A stretch of 64,000 bases of DNA from the NCBI GenBank assembly GCA_000827265.1, contig KN834798.1, positions 248,626 to 312,625 on the forward strand. The letters run 5' to 3'. Shown here piece after piece: positions 11,615 to 22,539 of this stretch. The position numbers and the translations under genes are program-made. The notes under the pieces are model-generated. The model was not told where the DNA came from. It ran no database searches and saw only the letters and a list, made by a program, of their open reading frames with translations. Each line of letters begins with the position of its first letter. The stretch's first letter is position 1. Source of the stretch: Collybiopsis luxurians FD-317 M1 (lineage: Eukaryota; Basidiomycota; Agaricomycetes; Agaricales; Omphalotaceae).

Positions 11615-13740
11615 CTACTTACTCGCCACGACGGCTTTATGTACGGTAGCCCCAGAAATAATGACAATGGTCTGAGTATCATCGATAATCATTGCCGGCC
11701 CATGGCCTTCGTTGCCCACTTGCAGCTTCTCCAACGAAAAGACGGGAATGTTGTCAACTCGTCCTACGGGTTCCTCGAAATAAACACTCCGGGTGGTATC
11801 CACTTTTTCCGGCTTCGCGGAACCTGAGGTGATATCAAACGAGTTGACGGGCTTGATTGCATTGGAGGATTGAAGACGTCCAATTTTAGCATAGACAGAT
11901 TTTCCCTCCAGGAGTGTCAAAGGTCTTGCTTATTCCTCGTACCTATGCAATCGGTTAATCGGACAGCCACATCCAAAAAAAAGTATAATCAGATTTTACC
12001 TTGATATCATCGACGATAATCGTCTTTCCTTCTATTAAAAACCCAAATTCTGACTTGTACACCCTCTTGAACGCTTTCAAAAAGTCTTCACCACCACCTC
12101 CGTCTTTGTCGCCCCCCTCCAACCTTTCGTTAGAGTCCGGAAGCACTATTAAAGACGTATCGGTCCCCTTGAATCGCATATTCAAGTACCTCTCTACTTG
12201 TACCCGACTCCCCTCAGATCCTTGCTCCTTTAACTCTCGCACTTCGGCCTCCTGTTTATCCAGACGAGATATTAACGATGGTCGATTTTCAGGAGTGCAG
12301 AATGTTGACGATGGCTCCTGCACTTCATAGGCTCTGAAGGAAAGACAGATAAACAAGCAACTCTCGATGCCGAAAATAAAATCGGGAACCCACCGATCAG
12401 CAAGCGCTAGCCCATACGCGGATAGAATCGAGCTGTAGCGATGTATGAGGATCGTGTCGATTCCCAGTAATTTCGCAATCTCGCAACCATGTTGACCACC
12501 CGCACCTCCGAAAGAAGCCAAACTAATCCACATGAGCTCAAAAGCGAACAAAAGCGAAAACGATCCACACTTACATATGCTTTGACGTTGCATGACCTCT
12601 GGCTTCTGTTAACGCGCGAATAGGCCTGCACATCGTCTTGTTCGCAACTTTAATAAACCTGAAAGGCAGACACCGTCAGTACAATGTCATTCCCCGACCG
12701 AAGGAATTAGACTCCCACCCATAAACGATTTCATCCATGCTCTTCCTCGATCCCTCATCACTTCCGGAGGCATTGGCTTGCTCCACTACCTTCTCGAACA
12801 AGTTCCTAGATGCCTCCACATCCAACGGTTCCTTCTCATTCTTACCGAAAATCTTTGGGAAATAGTCTGGAATAATGTGTCCGAGGAGAACATTGACATC
12901 AGTAACCACGAGTACTCCGCCTCTGCGATAACAAGCTGGACGAGGATGGGCCCCTGCACTTTCTGGACCAGTGACAAAGAGTCCGTTACGAAATTGTAGG
13001 CATGAACCTCCACCCGAAGCGACAGTATTAATATCTAGCTATATGGGTGGTCGTGTTAGTCGCAGAATGTAACGATAGGTGTGAATACGGACCTGCGGGC
13101 TTTGGATTGTGACGTCTGCAGTTGTTGTTTAACGACCTCGTACCGCCTGTCGAAGCGAAAAACATCCGTTGAAGTTCCTCTAACGTCAAGCCTGGGATGA
13201 AGAGAATATTGAGCCAGCGAGAAGATGAACAGTGCTCAATTTTACCCACCCGATGATGGGTCTCTTTCTCTGTTCATCCCAGCTGGTCAGAGCGTATCCC
13301 ACGACACCGCCAGCGGGTCCACTCAGAATGCTTTTCATCCCAGAGAACCATTTATAGCCGACTAAACTTCCGTCGCTTCCTATAAACCCTACTCTTGGAC
13401 TCCTCAATCTCCCATCCTTCAGCTTTTCATCAAACCCGCTGAAGAATCCATCAAGATATTCTCTCCAAATCGGTGTCAAATAAGCATCGGCGGTAGACGA
13501 AACACCTCGAGGGACCATCTTGATCATGGGTAGCAATTGCGCAGTTTCCGAGATGTGTTGAAATCCGATAGACCGAGCGATGGAGCCAACGAAACGTTCA
13601 TGATCCGGAAGCGTGTATGAATGAACTAGGACAATGGCAATAGAGCGGTAGCCCTCGTCGTAAAGCTGTTGGAGGTCTTTCTTAACAGCATCCTAACAGC
13701 CTCTCCAGAAATATCCTTTACAATATCTCCAGCCGGAACA
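11615..13740 (-). pseudogene. 5-oxoprolinase (hydantoinase A part), central fragment
   Basis: 5-oxoprolinase opens 5-oxoproline to glutamate in the glutathione cycle; the intact protein is about 1,300 residues. Here only the middle of the HyuA-type half is present. Blocks in order on the minus strand are [154 protein letters not shown] and HGPAMIIDDTQTIVII. Damage: no N-terminus, a frameshift just after GEAV (near 13705), changes in normally fixed glycines (MGGTSTD to VRGTSTD, AHPGPA to AHPRPA), a one-base insertion near 11910, and loss of the whole HyuB half. The N-terminal part is found separately at 17505-18060. Confidence 0.8.
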
Positions 13741-14679
13741 CCTAGCGATGTGACGGAGATTTGGTCAATCACAGAAGAATCAGATACTCAAAAGCACTCA
13801 CCATCATTGTAAGCTTTAACGAGATATTCGGAAAACGCACTATCGCCCCCATTCTTCTTCCGATACTCGTCTACCAACTCTCGGTAATAGTCTGCCAAAT
13901 GAGCATCTCCAGGCCGAGGGGCGCCGAAAGCCACCAGCTTTATGCGCAAATTCGCGGGTAGGATATCGTTCGGCACAAGTAGCTGATCAAGCAATAGAAG
14001 ATAAGAAACTGCTCCACCCATGCTGTGGCCTGTGACTATAAGCTCTTCAATAGCGCCGTCGCTACGGTATTGCTCGATTCCCTTCCTCAACCCATCCAGA
14101 ATGAACGGCCTTGTGCCTTTGTACAGCTGCCAGAAACCTGAGTGAGCAAGCCCCCCGACGTGATTTATGCCGATGAGGAAGGGTTCGTAGATCCTGGATG
14201 GCTTGAGGGACCGTTGAAGTACCGGAAGTGGATATGACGAGTTGTTTTGTGTTGGGCCGATAAGCGACATAGCCATGGAGGTGAGCGACCTTGCCGAAGA
14301 ATCCGGAAACTAGCACAGAGCCTTCCAAAGCATTGTACCCTTCCAAAGGAAAATCGGCCTTCAATGGAGAACTCTAGTTCTTGAAGAGAAAATCGACCGG
14401 AACGACATTAGTGTTTGCAAGCTCGGTAAATTGGCCTAAGGGGTAGAATTGATTGGGGTGAGACGTGCCGGTATTCTAAGACTCACCTAATTCGGCAAGC
14501 TCAGAAAATAGCCTCTCGTCCGCCAGATCTTTGGGAGTAAGTGTATAAGATGAGTGAGTGGCCAGCACTTTCGCGACCCAACGAAAGTTCGTTAGCTTTT
14601 CGGCTGCATACGTTTCTTTCTGAGCCTGGGTCAAGGTTCTTTGACTTGGTCTTTGACCTTGGGAGACTATTGCTATCAT
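13736..14679 (-). pseudogene. class 3 lipase, truncated and interrupted
   Basis: A fungal class 3 (triacylglycerol-type) lipase. The start MIAIVSQGQRPSQRTLTQAQ is at 14679. After one intron come ELANTNVVPVDFLFKN, then PLEGYNALEGSVLVSG, HGYVAYRPNTKQLVIS, the oxyanion-region STSGTS, HSGFWQLYKGTRPF, the nucleophile elbow EELIVTGHSMGGA with its catalytic serine, and LRIKLVAFGAPRPGD. Three defects are visible: a TAG codon after LFKN (near 14370), a frameshift in a run of six G on the minus strand (near 14155) between the HRHKSRRG and LAHSGFW blocks, and loss of the C-terminus. After KAYNDG and a normal intron, the expected VPALPP-type exon shows only VPA and then runs into 5-oxoprolinase sequence. 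The catalytic histidine is therefore missing. Confidence 0.72.
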
Positions 14680-14941
14680 GGCTGGATATACTGGAGGTAG
14701 ACATTGTCATGGAAGATGAGAAGAAAGGAGGGTTAAATACATGAAGCAACACCGGGTGCAGGTGGTCAACAGAATGACCAAGGGGCCACCGATTCCGATC
14801 ATCGCCTAAAGCCTGTAATGCTTTTCGGGTAATCAACAAGCGCCTATAAAAGCGCCCGTTGCTGTGTGCTTATCAGATCATGTGGCTGGACCACTGTTAT
14901 TAACCTGTAACCTGTAAGATATAACCGCAGTCTACTTTGAG

Positions 14942-16114
14942 ATGGCAAGCAACTTGAAAGATATACCATTGCCATCCAACATCACCTCAAATACTATTCA
15001 AGTCAATGATTTAAATGTCCATTACCTCCATTCTTCACCTAGCACTTTGGATCCTCATGCTCCCTTGGTTCTTCTCCTTCATGGTTTTCCAGAGCTGGCG
15101 TACTCCTGGCGGAAGATAATGGGACCTTTGTCAGAAGCTGGTTATAATGTTGTAGCTCCAGACCAACGTGGATACGGCCGAACTACTATGCTGGGTTTAT
15201 CTGGACCTATTAATTACGATGGAGATTTGGCACCTTTTCGTATGTTCAGCCTCGTTACTGACATTGTTATGTTGGTCAGTGCGCTAGGTTTTCGGAGCGT
15301 TGCAGCTGTTGTAGGACATGATTTTGGCTCCATCGTCGCAGGGTATTGTGCACTCATCCGACCAGATCTATTTAGGTCGGTGGTGATGATGAGCGCACCA
15401 TTTCCGGGTGCACCGCCATTTCCAAATGAAACCGTAGGGCCTTCGGCCGCTCTCATTGCGAAACAACTCGCAGAATTGAATCCACCTCGCAAGCACTATA
15501 CCATGTATTTTTCTTCCCCTTCCGCAAACCACGATATGCTTCAGGTCCCTGAAGGGTTGCACAGTTTTCTCATTAATCACTTTTACTCTAAAAGCGCCGA
15601 CTGGCCGGGTAATAGCCACCCACTTCCTCCTCATCCACTCCCCTCCGCTTCTGCATCAGACCTGGCTACCTTGCCGCATTATTACATCATGCCTCTTGAC
15701 GAGACCATGCCCATGGCAGTAAAGAACGCCGCCAAGGAAGGTACCCGTTCATTACAGGAGTGGTTATCAAACGAGGATCTTCGATTCTTCGTCTCGGAAT
15801 TCTCCAGGACTGGGTTCCAGGGCGGATTGAATTGGTACAGATGCATGACGGAGGCGAAGTGGACTTTGAACGACATGCGTATTTTTACTGGAAAACGAAT
15901 AACAATCCCTGCGATGTTCTTGGCAGGTGCTATGGACTGGGGTGTGTATCAGAGTCCAGGAGTGCTGAATGGGATGAAGGAACGCGTGTGTGAAAAGATG
16001 GATGAGGGAAATGTCGTTCTGGTTCCCGACGCCGGCCATTGGGTCCAGCAAGAACGACCTGAGGCCGTCGTCGAGCATTTGAGGAGATTCTTCAAAGGGG
16101 TAATCCAGGACTGA
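14942..16114 (+). CDS. epoxide hydrolase-like alpha/beta hydrolase
   Basis: Single-exon gene of 390 residues, the only intron-free enzyme gene in the window. It shows the soluble epoxide hydrolase layout: oxyanion motif HGFPE (residues 47-51), the NVVAPDQRGYGRT strand, the nucleophile elbow VGHDFGS with Asp127, a lid region, the acid-bearing stretch FLAGAMDWGVYQ, and the catalytic histidine in DAGHWVQQERPEAVVEHL near the C-terminus. No signal peptide is seen, so a cytosolic enzyme is likely. The frame is fully open, in contrast with the broken genes on both sides. It lies within the segment that separates the two main pieces of the 5-oxoprolinase gene. Related haloalkane dehalogenases share the fold, but HGFPE favours epoxide hydrolase. 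Confidence 0.88.
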   Translation: MASNLKDIPLPSNITSNTIQVNDLNVHYLHSSPSTLDPHAPLVLLLHGFPELAYSWRKIMGPLSEAGYNVVAPDQRGYGRTTMLGLSGPINYDGDLAPFRMFSLVTDIVMLVSALGFRSVAAVVGHDFGSIVAGYCALIRPDLFRSVVMMSAPFPGAPPFPNETVGPSAALIAKQLAELNPPRKHYTMYFSSPSANHDMLQVPEGLHSFLINHFYSKSADWPGNSHPLPPHPLPSASASDLATLPHYYIMPLDETMPMAVKNAAKEGTRSLQEWLSNEDLRFFVSEFSRTGFQGGLNWYRCMTEAKWTLNDMRIFTGKRITIPAMFLAGAMDWGVYQSPGVLNGMKERVCEKMDEGNVVLVPDAGHWVQQERPEAVVEHLRRFFKGVIQD

Positions 16115-16244
16115 CCTTTTTGACACCGCCGTCAGGTAAAGTTTGGAGAAGGTTTGATGAAAAAATTATGGATTGCGTGTAAAATTACTCTTGTATCCGC
16201 ATCTATTATATAGCGTGGTTAAGAAGATATTTGGCTCGGAAATT

Positions 16245-16960
16245 TCAAAGAGTTCGGAGTTGAAATATACATTCATTACATACCTGATTGGCTGCGACTC
16301 GTCGTCGCTCACCCACCATTTCCTCGGCATGCGACCACATATCCGGAAGGCCCCGATGGGGCGCCTCCCAGTCGGGTACGGTGTCTGGATGAGGCATGCA
16401 GACGATACGTAGATCTACTCGAGCTGTGTTCTCAAATCGTTCCAGCTCGTCTTCATCTACGATAAGAACTAAAATTTGTAAAGCCGGAGCCGTGGCGAGT
16501 ATATATACCAACGAGCCCTCGTCAACGTCCCGGTGCCTAAGATGAAGTGGATGGAAAAGATGTTGAAGATAAAATCAACTCAGCAAGCCAAGCTTGACAC
16601 TCCAATGCACGTCTGAAGGATCGTCCGAGCATCGTGCAGGCTGATGGATACCGTCAAACACAGTCGCTTGACACATCGGATAAAGAAAATCGGCAGGAAA
16701 CATCCCCATAGTTCGTAGAAACAACGCAACATCTTCGTGGCTCAGTGTGACCATCTCGTAGATCAGGGGTTGGATCCTGGCCGTTGACACTGTGTGGTTA
16801 AAATCGGAACGTGATACAGCGTAAGCACCGCTCACCATTCGTGCAGCTAGCGGCAGACCAAGGACAAATTTAGCGCGGTCTTAAGATCCATTCGAGCAGC
16901 GACTTCTAGTATGGAGCGCTGCAATTCAACAGGAAGGTCTTGGAGTCTGAATACGTCCAT
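16245..16960 (-). pseudogene. F-box-type protein with premature stop
   Basis: Start MDVFRLQDLPVELQRSILEV at 16960 followed by AARMDLKTALNLSLVCR resembles the short F-box-like domain of many agaricomycete proteins. The next codon is TAG (CGC TAG CTG, near 16852) where a residue before LHEW is expected. After an intron the frame continues as IQPLIYEMVTLSHEDVALFL, and later DEGSLVYILATAPALQILVL and PDWEAPHRGLPDMW, a tail often seen in this family. The downstream exons are open, so the stop is the only clear defect. It could be a recent null allele, a sequencing error, or a misread start exon. Function of the family is presumed substrate binding for SCF-type ubiquitin ligases. Confidence 0.5.
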
Positions 16961-17504
16961 GGATCCCTCTCACCCAATGATCAAGCGAAAATTAGGTATT
17001 TAAAATGATGGTAAGTAGAAGGAGAGGGGCGTGAACGCTTCCCAAACTTATGTAGTTGGTAGACGATCGATGCTTGCATGGATGACCCGCCGGAGTACCT
17101 CACATCTCGAATCGAAATCAATGGAAAAAATTCCATTATTTCTGAGCATCACATGCGTGACAGGGCGGATAGCATTGGAAAAGAGGTAATGAATTCATTG
17201 CGTCTTATCGCGAAAATATCAGCTGGGGAATAGCCCTCAATTGACGTGTATTTTTTTTTCTTGAGCCAAACAAGGACCTACCATAGTTAGTACCATAAAT
17301 TTCATATCCGAACACCATCTACACGTGGGTTCCGAGGGTAAGTTACATCTATACGCCCACAATTTAAAACGATTTAATCAGATTATCAGACCGTAGGCGT
17401 AACGATAATAAAGACACAGATACGACGTCCACCTAGAGCCAGGAACTGAGGAAACTGATTTCCGATGATACGCGAAGCAAATTTTTCGTCAAAGTCCACG
17501 TTCA
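16961..17504. other. no gene recognised
   Basis: Upstream region of the F-box-type gene. It is A/T-rich in places, and I see no coding structure. Confidence 0.35.
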
Positions 17505-18060
17505 AAATGCGCCACAAGGTAGGGCAAGAAACAAGGGCGAGTTTTCAAAATAGGCTCGGCGTTTACCTCTTCCATCAGATGCAGTGGTCCTATGGTAAAA
17601 AGTAGGCTCGCGAGGCCCTTCGGTGTCGCCTACTCCATCCCATCCTTTCCCTCGATAGCCTCGTTTGACCTTTCTGCTTTCGTTAAACTGTATAGCATGT
17701 TCTTCGGCCTGCGGATCCGATGTGCACCCCCCTAGCGTCACTCGTTCATCAACTTCCAGGACTTTCGAATATAATGGTGCAAGGCGGTGGATATTGAGAT
17801 CTAAGCTCCTTGGTCGTGACTGATTACCGATGAGAAAGAGATCTTTGAATCCTCTCGTTATAAGCAAGGCATTTTTATGTCCTTTGCGCTCTAAAAGGGC
17901 ATTTGTGGCGACAGTCGTCGATAACCGAATGTAATCTATGCAAAAATAAGTGGAGGAGCGTCAGATATTGGAACCTTCTGACGCACCTTTCTTATCTGTA
18001 TTCAGAACCGTGTTTCTAAATAGGCTTGAAATCTGTCCAGGCTTATCCACCTAGTTTAAA
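17505..18060 (-). pseudogene. 5-oxoprolinase N-terminal fragment
   Basis: On the minus strand an exon near 17990-18060 (FRNTVLNTDKK) joins over an intron to [20 protein letters not shown], then [39 protein letters not shown] and [15 protein letters not shown]. These are the standard first ~150-200 residues of the HydantoinaseA N-terminal domain of 5-oxoprolinase. The first exon with the GGTFTD-type motif was not found. The fragment loses similarity just where the central fragment at 13740 begins. The two are neighbouring pieces of one ancestral gene now about 3.8 kb apart. They are on the same strand and in the right order. Confidence 0.75.
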
Positions 18061-18785
18061 GACGAAGCGTTGGGTAGTAAGCAAAAAGGACGAGTTTGAA
18101 GTGAGTACTACTGTAAGCGCCCATTTAAGCGCCTGAAACCGTTTTGTCACAGTTCGGCGTCTATCTCTTTTTCTCTCAATCTGAACGGAAAAGCCAGCAT
18201 GTAAATGCTCAGCCGCATGAAGCCCCAGGATGTCCGTACTTTTGCCCTCTGTTTTCAAGTGCGACTCTATTAGGCCTGTCTCGGCCATGATAGTTGCGCT
18301 TATGTAGTACAATGTTTTCCGCGATTCTGACAGATTCGGATCAGCAATTTCGCACTCTCTTCAGTTTGTCTTCAGTACATATTCTACTTTGCAATGGTCC
18401 GTAACAAACTTAGTTGCGTAGTAGCTGGTAAACAAATCTGCTACTGACGGAGCACCTAAACATGCACGAACTGTCGGACTTTTGACAATGACAGATGGAA
18501 CTAGGCAGCCCACCCTACATAAAGTTTCAAAACGTCAGTATCTACTCAGCAGTCGTCGGGAGGTCTCTATTTTTGGCTGACGGGCCTAGTGATGCCCACA
18601 GTGCCCTGCACTACAATGTATACCTATCAGTGATTCAATTATCAAAAAAAAAACATATCGGTTCCGGCCCTTGAGGTCCTGGTGAAGATTTTACGTGATT
18701 CCGTCCTTCATAAATTAAAAACATACTTGAAGATTAGCCGAAAATACCTTCCACTCTCTCTTAAGCTCTGTCAGCCATCTCCCGA
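18061..18785. other. no gene recognised
   Basis: An open frame 18043-18312 (-) has no recognisable motif. The stretch holds the presumed promoter of the seven-helix gene at 18786. Confidence 0.35.
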
Positions 18786-20065
18786 ATGACTCCAGCGGAC
18801 CAGACTGTAGTTCAAGATGCTGCGACCTATCTGTACCAGCATGTAATCGCTGACATCGTATCATCCGGTCTATTTTTCGGTAATCAAGTTTCGTTTGAGC
18901 TTGTTGTGTTCTACCCACTCGCATTCCAGGTTTATACCTCATGGCGTTCATACTGACAGTGAGAACGTATCGGTACGTTCTCTACTTAACAAAATGCTCA
19001 GTCCATCTCACCGTTCCTTTGGGATTCAAGGATCGATGGACGCTCGCGAAAAATCATATTAGCTGGGATTGTCTTTTCATTCCTGTTGGCTTGTTGGGAC
19101 CTATGGTTTTCGAAACTCCCGAGGCTGTTAACTTACATCAAAGTCGGATTCATTAATCAGTCATCGAACGACATAAATATCAATTTTCAGTCTGCAGACG
19201 AAGCCATCAGTGGCTGGAACTCGGCGCTCACTTGGCCATTTAATGTCAATGTACGCCACTTGCTCTGGTTTTTCGAAGTGTTTTGTTATTCAGGCTTGAT
19301 TTCCAGCTGATAATCGGAGACATTATCGTCTGCTGGAGGGCACACGTTATCTGGAACGGACCGAAATACGTCAAACATGTTTTGACTATTCTTATGATTG
19401 TCAACGCAGGTGCGGGATTTTTCAGTTCTTCGTAGCAACAATTTCTCGAATGAAATTCTAGTTCTGGATATCGCAGACGCTATTATGGACGACGTCACCA
19501 CTGCAGAGTTTGTCGTCTTGGATTCTGTCTCGTCATTTGTATCATTCGGAGTGAACCTCCTCGCTACATTCATGATCACAGTGACTGCATGGTGAGTACT
19601 CGGTTTGAAAGCGATCTTGAATGAGGATTCTCATTGAAATACTTAGGAAATTTTATTGGAGCATTAGAGACCTCCGTTACGCTCGAACGGGGATAAACCT
19701 GCGAAAGCTACTACTATTCCTAATAGAGTCCGGCTCCATTTTCTGCGTCATTCAAGTTCGTTATACGCACGGATTAATAATCTGACGTACTGATGACCGC
19801 ACCAGCTAGTTTACGCTTTGATTCAGCTACCCAGCCTAGAGTCAACTCCTGCGCTCACGCTTGCAATTTACCTTATCGGATGTCTCTGTAATATATCAGC
19901 GGTGAAGACAGGATTTTCATTTCTTTTGCACCACGCCAACGTACTAATAGGCATGACTAGGTGTTATATCCGTTGGCGGTAATTGCCTTTATAGATGTTC
20001 TCAACTCTTCTATGACCGACCCGTCGTATCTGAGCGAGACAATCGCAAATACCAAGGTAGGATAA
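18786..20065 (+). CDS. seven-helix membrane protein of unknown function (copy 1)
   Basis: Member of a large agaricomycete family with seven predicted helices, unnamed as far as I know. It starts MTPADQTVVQDAATYLYQHV. A 50-nt intron (18880-18929) then gives SSGLFFGLYLMAFILTVRTY. Later exons give FSFLLACWDLWFSKLPRLLT, LIIGDIIVCWRAHVIWNG (the family hallmark), DIADAIMDDVTTAEFVVLD, SFVSFGVNLLATFMITVTAW, LLLFLIESGSIFCVIQ, LVYALIQLPSLESTPALTLA and LYPLAVIAFIDVLNSSMT, stop at 20063-20065. All seven introns keep frame. The paralogue at 33139 has the same exon structure. Receptor-like topology is suggested, but no ligand or G-protein motif is evident. Confidence 0.8.
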
Positions 20066-20799
20066 TCAACTACCTCGTCTGTCACTTGTAGTAATGGATC
20101 GATAACTTTCAGACCGTTCTCTCCACGCCGCGTTTGACTCTGAACGAGCATTGAAGCCCTTGATGGACCTATGTGTATCGAATTCCCTTCCAAATTAACC
20201 CCGAGATAGAAAGGAAGGAGACAAGAAATCACTCAGCGTGGCTGAGACCCATTCGTAGAAAACCTGGAGACAAACTTGGTGTCTCACCCAGGCCGAGTCC
20301 TCAGAATCACTAAGATCCTCGCTACATAGTCGACGATCGCCAGCAGCGTGCCATTGGCACGCTCTTTGCCCGGACAATCCTGCAGGATTGACAGAGACTA
20401 CTCGCCAGTGGCGCTTCGATAGATAAATACAGTCACCTTGTAATCTTAAGTACATAGTCCTCGTAATAAACTAGTATACATCCTAGGGAATAGATATTCT
20501 TTAATATCCTTTGAACCTTTGGATCACGAGAGACAGGCGAGTCAGCACAAAGGAAGCTACAACGCGGCTCACCCTACTTGAGAGATGTTCTAATGATTGA
20601 CGCCACTTGGAAAATGTAACACTGAAATCTGACGCATGAATTCACTGACCTTGGAATGTTGCGCAGCGCATCGGGCAAGATTGTTGGCCAGGATCTTTGT
20701 GAACTGGCAAACGATGAGTCGGAGCCAAATATGGTCTCGAAACTGTGAATCTTCTTAGTAGCATCCACATACTTTATGGAAAGCATCGTGACCATTTTT
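20066..20799. other. no gene recognised
   Basis: Short open frames on the minus strand (for example 20195-20455) show no motif or duplicate elsewhere in the window. The stretch separates the seven-helix gene from repeat unit R2. Confidence 0.35.
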
Positions 20800-21341
20800 G
20801 CAATGTATAGAGTCGTTGGTATAACCAGTGAATATTTTATTGGTTGTGGAGCGAGAGCAATGTAAGTTCTTGCGCAGAAACGGAAATGGAAACCAAGAAA
20901 CCCACCAGCTACCTGCTTCTTCAGGTAAATCCCCTTGCAGTAAATTTTGAAAGGCAATATAAAAAGGGAGTTTTTCAGAGACCCGGAAGCAGTTCGAGTT
21001 CTGCACCCTGATGCTAGTCCCCGTCTTTTGAATTGCGCAACTTTGCCGTCTCAGAATTTGAACTCAGCTCACTCACACTGTATCCAACGCTGCCCACGAT
21101 TGCGATGGGACTATATTCTATACTGAGAGACTTCATGGTGACGAGCCTATCCCTTTTGTGAAGTATGTATTTTTGGATTCAGACGCGGTGTCCGGGCTGC
21201 AGTCGATATCGTTAGGGCGTTGAGTGGAAAATCAAACCAGCAGATTATAGCAGTGATCTCGGCCCAAATCTTCAGATTCTTCAGATGCTTACATAGTTTC
21301 TGACAGCGACATGGAGGCCGTTAGCTCCTTCAGTTTGGCGG

Positions 21342-22539
21342 TCTCTTTAGAGCTTCCCTAACTCTCCCCCCCCGCGCCAAAACACGTGACCCATCACGTG
21401 ATGTTCCAAAATATGGAAAACGAAGTTCAGCTTCAACTTCGTAATTACTAGCTAGATTCTCATTAATATACTACAAGCTTTGAATACAGCTATGTACAGT
21501 GACTGTAAGACTTAGAAAAAAATTCTCTCGCAGTGCCATACATTCTCGGACATGTTCGGAACATGTTCCGAGATGAAGTCTTTATTATGCATCATACCTG
21601 TCGCCCACCCCACTGCCCCTCGCTGATCAGTGATCCCGGTGTGTCCCTGCCTCCCGCTCGCTGTTCCCGCCTCCCGCCCATTGTCCCACCCAGTCCCGCC
21701 TCCGAAATATTACCTGAACTTTACCCTCCNNNNNNNNNNNNNNNNNNNNNNNNNNNNNNNNNNNNNNNNNNNNNNNNNNNNNNNNNNNNNNNNNNNNNNN
21801 NNNNNNNNNNNNNNNNNNNNNNNNNNNNNNNNNNNNNNNNNNNNNNNNNNNNNNNNNNNNNNNNNNNNNNNNNNNNNNNNNNNNNNNNNNNNNNNNNNNN
21901 NNNNNNNNNNNNNNNNNNNNNNNNNNNNNNNNNNNNNNNNNNNNNNNNNNNNNNNNNNNNNNNNNNNNNNNNNNNNNNNNNNNNNNNNNNNNNNNNNNNN
22001 NNNNNNNNNNNNNNNNNNNNNNNNNNNNNNNNNNNNNNNNNNNNNNNNNNNNNNNNNNNNNNNNNNNNNNNNNNNNNNNNNNNNNNNNNNNNNNNNNNNN
22101 NNNNNNNNNNNNNNNNNNNNNNNNNNNNNNNNNNNNNNNNNNNNNNNNNNNNNNNNNNNNNNNNNNNNNNNNNNNNNNNNNNNNNNNNNNNNNNNNNNNN
22201 NNNNNNNNNNNNNNNNNNNNNNNNNNNNNNNCAGGGACACACCGGGATCACTGATCAGCGAGGGGCAGTGGGGTGGGCGACAGGTATGATGCATAATAAA
22301 GACTTCATCTCGGAACATGTTCCGAACATGTCCGAGAATGTATGGCACTGCGAGAGAATTTTTTTCTAAGTCTTACAGTCACTGTACATAGCTGTATTCA
22401 AAGCTTGTAGTATATTAATGAGAATCTAGCTAGTAATTACGAAGTTGAAGCTGAACTTCGTTTTCCATATTTTGGAACATCACGTGATGGGTCACGTGTT
22501 TTGGCGCGGGGGGGGAGAGTTAGGGAAGCTTCTCTTTAG
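21342..22539. mobile_element. DNA transposon with long terminal inverted repeats, 9-bp target duplication (Mutator-like)
   Basis: The element runs 21351-22530. Its two ends are exact reverse complements over at least 290 bases, beginning AGCTTCCCTAACTC on the left and ending GAGTTAGGGAAGCT on the right. The perfect direct repeat TCTCTTTAG flanks it (21342-21350 and 22531-22539). Long inverted repeats with 9-bp target duplications are the hallmark of Mutator-like elements. The interior is an assembly gap (21730-22231), so no transposase can be read. Open frames reported across the gap would be artefacts. Each arm holds CACGTG twice and the palindrome GGAACATGTTCC. The near-perfect arm identity suggests a recent insertion, or a hairpin that the assembler could not resolve. 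Confidence 0.82.
21730..22231. other. assembly gap (502 N)
   Basis: Run of N between the arms of the inverted-repeat element. The true length and content are unknown. Confidence 0.99.

Noticed and set aside
20574..21140. Minus-strand frame with SPIAIVG, at first thought to be a polyketide synthase start
   Set aside because: Only a few residues resemble a ketosynthase start and nothing further matches; the region is instead shared with R1.
21533..22369. Long open frames across the N run (up to 278 codons)
   Set aside because: They are produced by the unknown bases between the inverted arms; no real coding sequence is visible.
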